Shown here piece by piece: positions 22,042 through 24,056 of a stretch of DNA of 24,056 nucleotides. The translations under genes were made by a program, and so were the position numbers. Position 1 is the first letter of the stretch; every line of letters begins with the position of its first letter. The notes under the pieces were generated by a model. That model made no database searches and was not told the origin of the DNA. It saw nothing but the letters and a program-made list of their open reading frames with translations. Source of the stretch: a virus; the IMG/VR virus record IMGVR_UViG_3300044641_009002, positions 1 to 24,056 of that record. One strand, 5' to 3'.

Positions 22042-22536
22042 GTGGAAACGAATGCCAAGAAGTCTTTCGACCAGCTGGTTGAATCCTACCGGGAACATCT
22101 TTCCCGCGGGGTCTCCAATCCTGATCTCGAACTAAAGCAATCATCCATCCCGGATGCCGGGCTGGGTGTGTTTGCCAAGCGCGACTTCTCGGAGTTCGAC
22201 ATCGTCGAGTTCTGCCACTGCGTGATTTTGGACTGGCGCAGGAAGTATGTGCGCGACCCCAGGATCGAGCAGTACGCCTATTCGCCCAAGTGCGAGTGCG
22301 AGGAGTGCAAGAAGCACGGCGCCCACATCGTTTTGCCCATGGGTTTTGGCATGGCCTACAACTCGGCCGAGTCCATGGAAGCCTCCAATTGCAGTTTTGC
22401 CATCGTGCCGGGACACCGGATGATGGCCTTCATCGCCAGAAAGCCCATCAAGGCGGGTGATGAAATCGTGACGTGGTGGGGTCAGGCGTATTTCGACAAG
22501 TGGTGCAAGAGGAAAGATGAGCCAGCGGCCCAATGA
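22042..22536 (+). CDS. SET-domain protein (putative protein-lysine methyltransferase)
   Basis: This 164-aa protein begins at GTG 22042, 6 bases after the primase stop. SET features in order are SIPDAGLGVFAKRDF (GLG at 40-42, SAM-binding motif I), FCHCVI, and a Cys cluster PKCECEECKKH (82-92) that could bind zinc. YNSAESMEASNC (106-117) lies at the place of the usual NHS-pN motif, with Asn107-Ser108 and Asn116 but without the His. KAGDEIVTWWGQAYF (137-151) lies at the place of motif IV. A single SET domain without other domains suggests methylation of a phage or host protein lysine. The missing His makes catalytic activity uncertain. It is embedded in the plus-strand operon with an ATGA overlap to the next gene. 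Confidence 0.75.
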   Translation: METNAKKSFDQLVESYREHLSRGVSNPDLELKQSSIPDAGLGVFAKRDFSEFDIVEFCHCVILDWRRKYVRDPRIEQYAYSPKCECEECKKHGAHIVLPMGFGMAYNSAESMEASNCSFAIVPGHRMMAFIARKPIKAGDEIVTWWGQAYFDKWCKRKDEPAAQ

Positions 22537-22946
22537 GAAAACTAATCCTGGCGGGAATCCTGGGTCTACTGGCCCAGGTTCACGCGGCCAACATCCTAAT
22601 CGAGCCCGATCCGACCAAAAAGCCGGCCAAAAAGATCAAGGTAAGGGTCACGGCGTACTGGCCGGGGCAGGATTACTGGACAAGCCGGTTCAAGTCCAGC
22701 ACGGGCTATACCCTCAAGTGCGGCAAGTCGTGCGCGGTGGACCCAAGGCTCATCCCGTACGGCAGCACGGTCGTCGTCGCCGGAAGGGAATTCCGGGCTA
22801 TCGACACGGGCACGGCGGTCAAGAGCCGCAAGGCAAGCCGGGGGAAGTACCCTGTTGTCGACCTTTTCTTTGCAAGCGAGAAGAAGGCCATGCGGGAGCT
22901 GGCCACCCTGCCCAAATACGCCTGGGTCGAGGTGAAACCGAAATGA
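22533..22946 (+). CDS. Secreted 3D-domain cell-wall protein
   Basis: This 137-aa protein starts with a clear signal peptide: basic start MRK, hydrophobic LILAGILGLLAQ, then an AHA|A-type cleavage region near residue 18-19. It then has the 3D domain named for three conserved aspartates: CAVDPRLIPYGSTVVV (D70), FRAIDTGTAV (D91) and VVDLFF (D110), preceded by VRVTAYWP. 3D domains occur in MltA-like lytic transglycosylases and other wall-cleaving proteins. Its export suggests action on peptidoglycan at lysis or during infection. Two cysteines (C63, C67) could form a disulfide outside the cytoplasm. It starts in an ATGA overlap. Activity is inferred from the family. Confidence 0.83.
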   Translation: MRKLILAGILGLLAQVHAANILIEPDPTKKPAKKIKVRVTAYWPGQDYWTSRFKSSTGYTLKCGKSCAVDPRLIPYGSTVVVAGREFRAIDTGTAVKSRKASRGKYPVVDLFFASEKKAMRELATLPKYAWVEVKPK

Positions 22947-23155
22947 AAAAGGAACAAACCCTCGGGGAGATACGCATTCTCTCCGAGAAAAACGTGCCAT
23001 ACGTCGAACTCAAACTCGACATGGACGACGAGACCATCAACCGGCTGGCCCAGGCCGGGTGGATCGAGATCCAGCACGACAAAGAAGCCCTGGTAGCCTA
23101 CGCGTTTACCAAGGCCCTCCAGGAGTTTGTTTCCAATGCCAAACGAGCTCGCTGA
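22943..23155 (+). CDS. Hypothetical small protein
   Basis: This 70-aa protein starts at the ATG of an ATGA overlap, within a longer open frame whose upstream part is antisense-like filler. The sequence has a strand-like VPYVELKLDMDDETINRLAQ segment, an AGWIEIQHD turn and an amphipathic helix (ALVAYAFTKALQEFVSNAK). It is acidic in the middle and basic at the end. There is no TM segment or catalytic motif. The family is not recognised. Its place between the secreted 3D and protease genes suggests it belongs to that subset, but it has no signal peptide. Confidence 0.6.
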   Translation: MKKEQTLGEIRILSEKNVPYVELKLDMDDETINRLAQAGWIEIQHDKEALVAYAFTKALQEFVSNAKRAR

Positions 23156-23270
23156 ATGTCTTTTCTTTTCAATCGCCGCGCTTCTTGGCGCCGCCATCTG
23201 CATCTTTCTTACCGGTCTGTCCTGGGCCTCGTACTGCTGGCTACGCAAGTTCTGGTATCGCCTCTTCTAG
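23136..23270 (+). CDS. Possible 44-aa membrane protein overlapping the protease gene
   Basis: This frame starts at an ATG preceded by AGGAG at 10-nt spacing. It encodes MPNELAECLFFSIAALLGAA, continuing as a hydrophobic segment to LSWASYC, then a basic-aromatic tail (WLRKFWYRLF). It has one convincing TM helix. It overlaps the 70-aa gene by 20 bases and the protease N-terminus by 115 bases in another frame. The RBS here is better than the one for the protease start at 23156. It may be a real small membrane protein coupled to protease translation. Chance is possible because the overlapped region also encodes a hydrophobic signal. Confidence 0.4.
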   Translation: MPNELAECLFFSIAALLGAAICIFLTGLSWASYCWLRKFWYRLF

Positions 23271-23842
23271 GCCAGCAACCCGATTTTTACCGCCTCCAGG
23301 CGCTTTCCGCACTCGCCTCAACGAGAATTATTTCGGATACCTCGATAGGCATGGGGGTCGTCATCGGTGACGGCACAACCGTGGCTACCTGCGCCCACGT
23401 GGTTGGGGATCAAAAGAAGGTCACGGTAAAGTCCGGTTTGGGAACCATGGAGGGTACGGTACTGGCCATCGACAAGGCCCAGGACGTGGCCATCCTTTCA
23501 GTGCCTGTCAGGCACATTGCCCTCAAGATCCGCTTCTCAAGCGACCTGATGCCCCCAAATTCGTTCGTAATGGCCGCAGGAATGGGGGATGACGTCATGG
23601 ACATGGATATGAGGCCGGGAGAGGTCCTAGCCAAGTTTATAGGCCCTTACCCCAACTACATCATGAGCTGCCTACCCAAACCTGGTTACTCCGGAGGGCC
23701 TGTCCTGGATAGCAAGGGATACCTGGTGGGATTGATACAAGGCTTCGCATACCTGGATAGCAGGGAAGGCATGAACGTTATCCCTGCATACAAGATCTAT
23801 AAATTAGCCCAACGGGAACTCAAAGACCTGGAAATCAAGTAG
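23156..23842 (+). CDS. Secreted trypsin/HtrA-like serine protease
   Basis: This 228-aa protein has a complete catalytic triad of the S1C-like trypsin fold: His81 in ATCAHVVGD, Asp110 in IDKAQDVAIL and Ser179 in KPGYSGGPVL, followed by GLIQGF. The N-terminus is basic (FNRRASWRRH) then hydrophobic (SVLGLVLLATQVLVSPLLG, 21-39) and reads as a signal peptide or anchor, so it should act in or beyond the envelope. There is no PDZ domain, unlike full HtrA proteins. The start at 23156 directly abuts the previous stop and has a weak RBS. It is the last gene before the terminal non-coding region. Role inferred: degradation of host envelope proteins or maturation of exported proteins. Confidence 0.85.
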   Translation: MSFLFNRRASWRRHLHLSYRSVLGLVLLATQVLVSPLLGQQPDFYRLQALSALASTRIISDTSIGMGVVIGDGTTVATCAHVVGDQKKVTVKSGLGTMEGTVLAIDKAQDVAILSVPVRHIALKIRFSSDLMPPNSFVMAAGMGDDVMDMDMRPGEVLAKFIGPYPNYIMSCLPKPGYSGGPVLDSKGYLVGLIQGFAYLDSREGMNVIPAYKIYKLAQRELKDLEIK

Positions 23843-23844
23843 TC

Positions 23845-23862
23845 TTGGGTACCCCCACCCAA
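23845..23862 (+). other. Hairpin after the protease stop
   Basis: TTGGGT (23845-23850) pairs perfectly with ACCCAA (23857-23862) around a 6-nt loop, starting two bases after the stop. No U-run follows, so it is a weak terminator candidate. Its right half includes the first copy of the direct repeat. Another 6-bp stem with a 3-nt loop lies at 23892-23906. Confidence 0.35.
23850..23861 (+). repeat. 12-bp direct repeat, copy 1
   Basis: TACCCCCACCCA occurs here and again at 24011-24022, an offset of 161 bp. Both copies are within the non-coding right end (23843-24056), which otherwise holds no credible ORF. Confidence 0.6.
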
Positions 23863-23907
23863 TGCATATTGTGTAAGTAATTGGGAGACAAAGATTCGTA
23901 GAATCTA

Positions 23908-23934
23908 GGGTTGGGGGGTGGGGGGTGGTAGGGG
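23908..23934 (+). other. G-run cluster, candidate G-quadruplex on plus strand
   Basis: G-runs of 3 (23908-23910), 6 (23913-23918), 6 (23920-23925) and 4 (23931-23934) are separated by loops of 2, 1 and 5 nt. This meets the standard G3+N1-7 quadruplex pattern. It lies in the non-coding right end. The region to its right (23935-24010) is T/G-rich with several T-runs. Confidence 0.6.
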
Positions 23935-24010
23935 TGTTTTGAACTTCGTTGCCGTGCGGCCGTTGCGTTTTTGCGTGTTTTTTGTTTGTGCGTGGGGTAA
24001 CGAGTTGAAA

Positions 24011-24022
24011 TACCCCCACCCA
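24011..24022 (+). repeat. 12-bp direct repeat, copy 2
   Basis: This is an identical copy of the 12-mer at 23850-23861. It forms the left part of the C-run cluster. Confidence 0.6.
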
Positions 24023-24040
24023 CCCCCACCCCTCCCACCC
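24013..24040 (-). other. C-run cluster, candidate G-quadruplex on minus strand
   Basis: C-runs of 5, 3, 5, 4, 3 and 3 are separated by single bases. The minus strand therefore carries six G-runs of three or more, a very strong quadruplex pattern; the plus strand could form an i-motif. With the plus-strand cluster 79 bp away, the two are in opposite orientation and partly complementary. Confidence 0.65.
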
Positions 24041-24056
24041 ACCTCTCTTATTATAT

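Noticed and set aside
22517-22942. Upstream extension of the 70-aa gene (frame open from 22517)
   Set aside because: The extension is in another frame across the signal-peptide/3D gene, is Gly/Arg/Gln-rich, and the ATGA at 22943 gives the natural start.
23804-24038. Minus-strand open frames in the right non-coding region
   Set aside because: They are built from Pro/Gly-rich low-complexity translations of the C-run and G-run DNA, with no RBS or protein-like pattern.
1-24056. tRNA genes, CRISPR arrays, insertion sequences, integrase attachment sites
   Set aside because: I saw no cloverleaf-like sequence, spaced repeats of CRISPR type, transposase motifs or tyrosine/serine recombinase motifs. 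Absence is from reading by eye, not from a dedicated search.

Overview
This window is part of the genome of a tailed bacteriophage, most likely a podovirus-like lytic-type phage of a bacterium that uses Shine-Dalgarno initiation. The call rests on a large terminase, portal, scaffold and major capsid protein in canonical order, plus a phage replication module of helicase, RecB/Cas4-like nuclease, family A DNA polymerase and primase-helicase. Genes are tightly packed, often with ATGA start/stop overlaps. I see no integrase, repressor, tRNA, CRISPR array, transposase or phage RNA polymerase. The host cannot be named from sequence alone; an uncultured environmental phage is my inference.

The window has two divergent halves that meet near 12.82-12.88 kb. 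The left half (1-12814) is on the minus strand. Read from 12814 leftwards it encodes the terminase large subunit, portal, a small protein, a coiled-coil scaffold, a strong candidate promoter with a leader of about 215 nt, the major capsid protein, several small virion or lysis candidates including a holin-like coiled-coil/TM protein, two small structural-type proteins, a 602-aa repetitive beta-helix-like adhesin, and four overlapping sugar-modification genes (three glycosyltransferase-like proteins and an FkbM-type methyltransferase). The last of these runs off the left edge.

The right half (12878-23842) is on the plus strand. It starts with a Holliday-junction-resolvase-like nuclease and an SF2 helicase. 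Next comes a RecB/Cas4-like nuclease that is split into two overlapping ORFs, then a candidate ssDNA-binding protein and a run of small early-type genes. These are followed by a family A DNA polymerase with 3'-5' exonuclease, an AEP-like primase fused to an SF3 helicase, a SET-domain protein, a secreted 3D-domain cell-wall protein, a small protein, and a secreted trypsin/HtrA-like serine protease. The replication enzymes would together copy and process phage DNA. The final genes look aimed at host proteins or the envelope.

The 214 bp at the right end are non-coding and very unusual: a G-run cluster on the plus strand, a C-run cluster about 80 bp later (G-runs on the minus strand), and a 12-bp direct repeat. 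The points most worth follow-up are the split iron-sulfur nuclease, the SET-domain protein, the paired palindromes at the divergent start, the Leu762-type polymerase with its AEP/SF3 partner, the sugar-modification cassette beside the adhesin, and the terminal G/C-run region.
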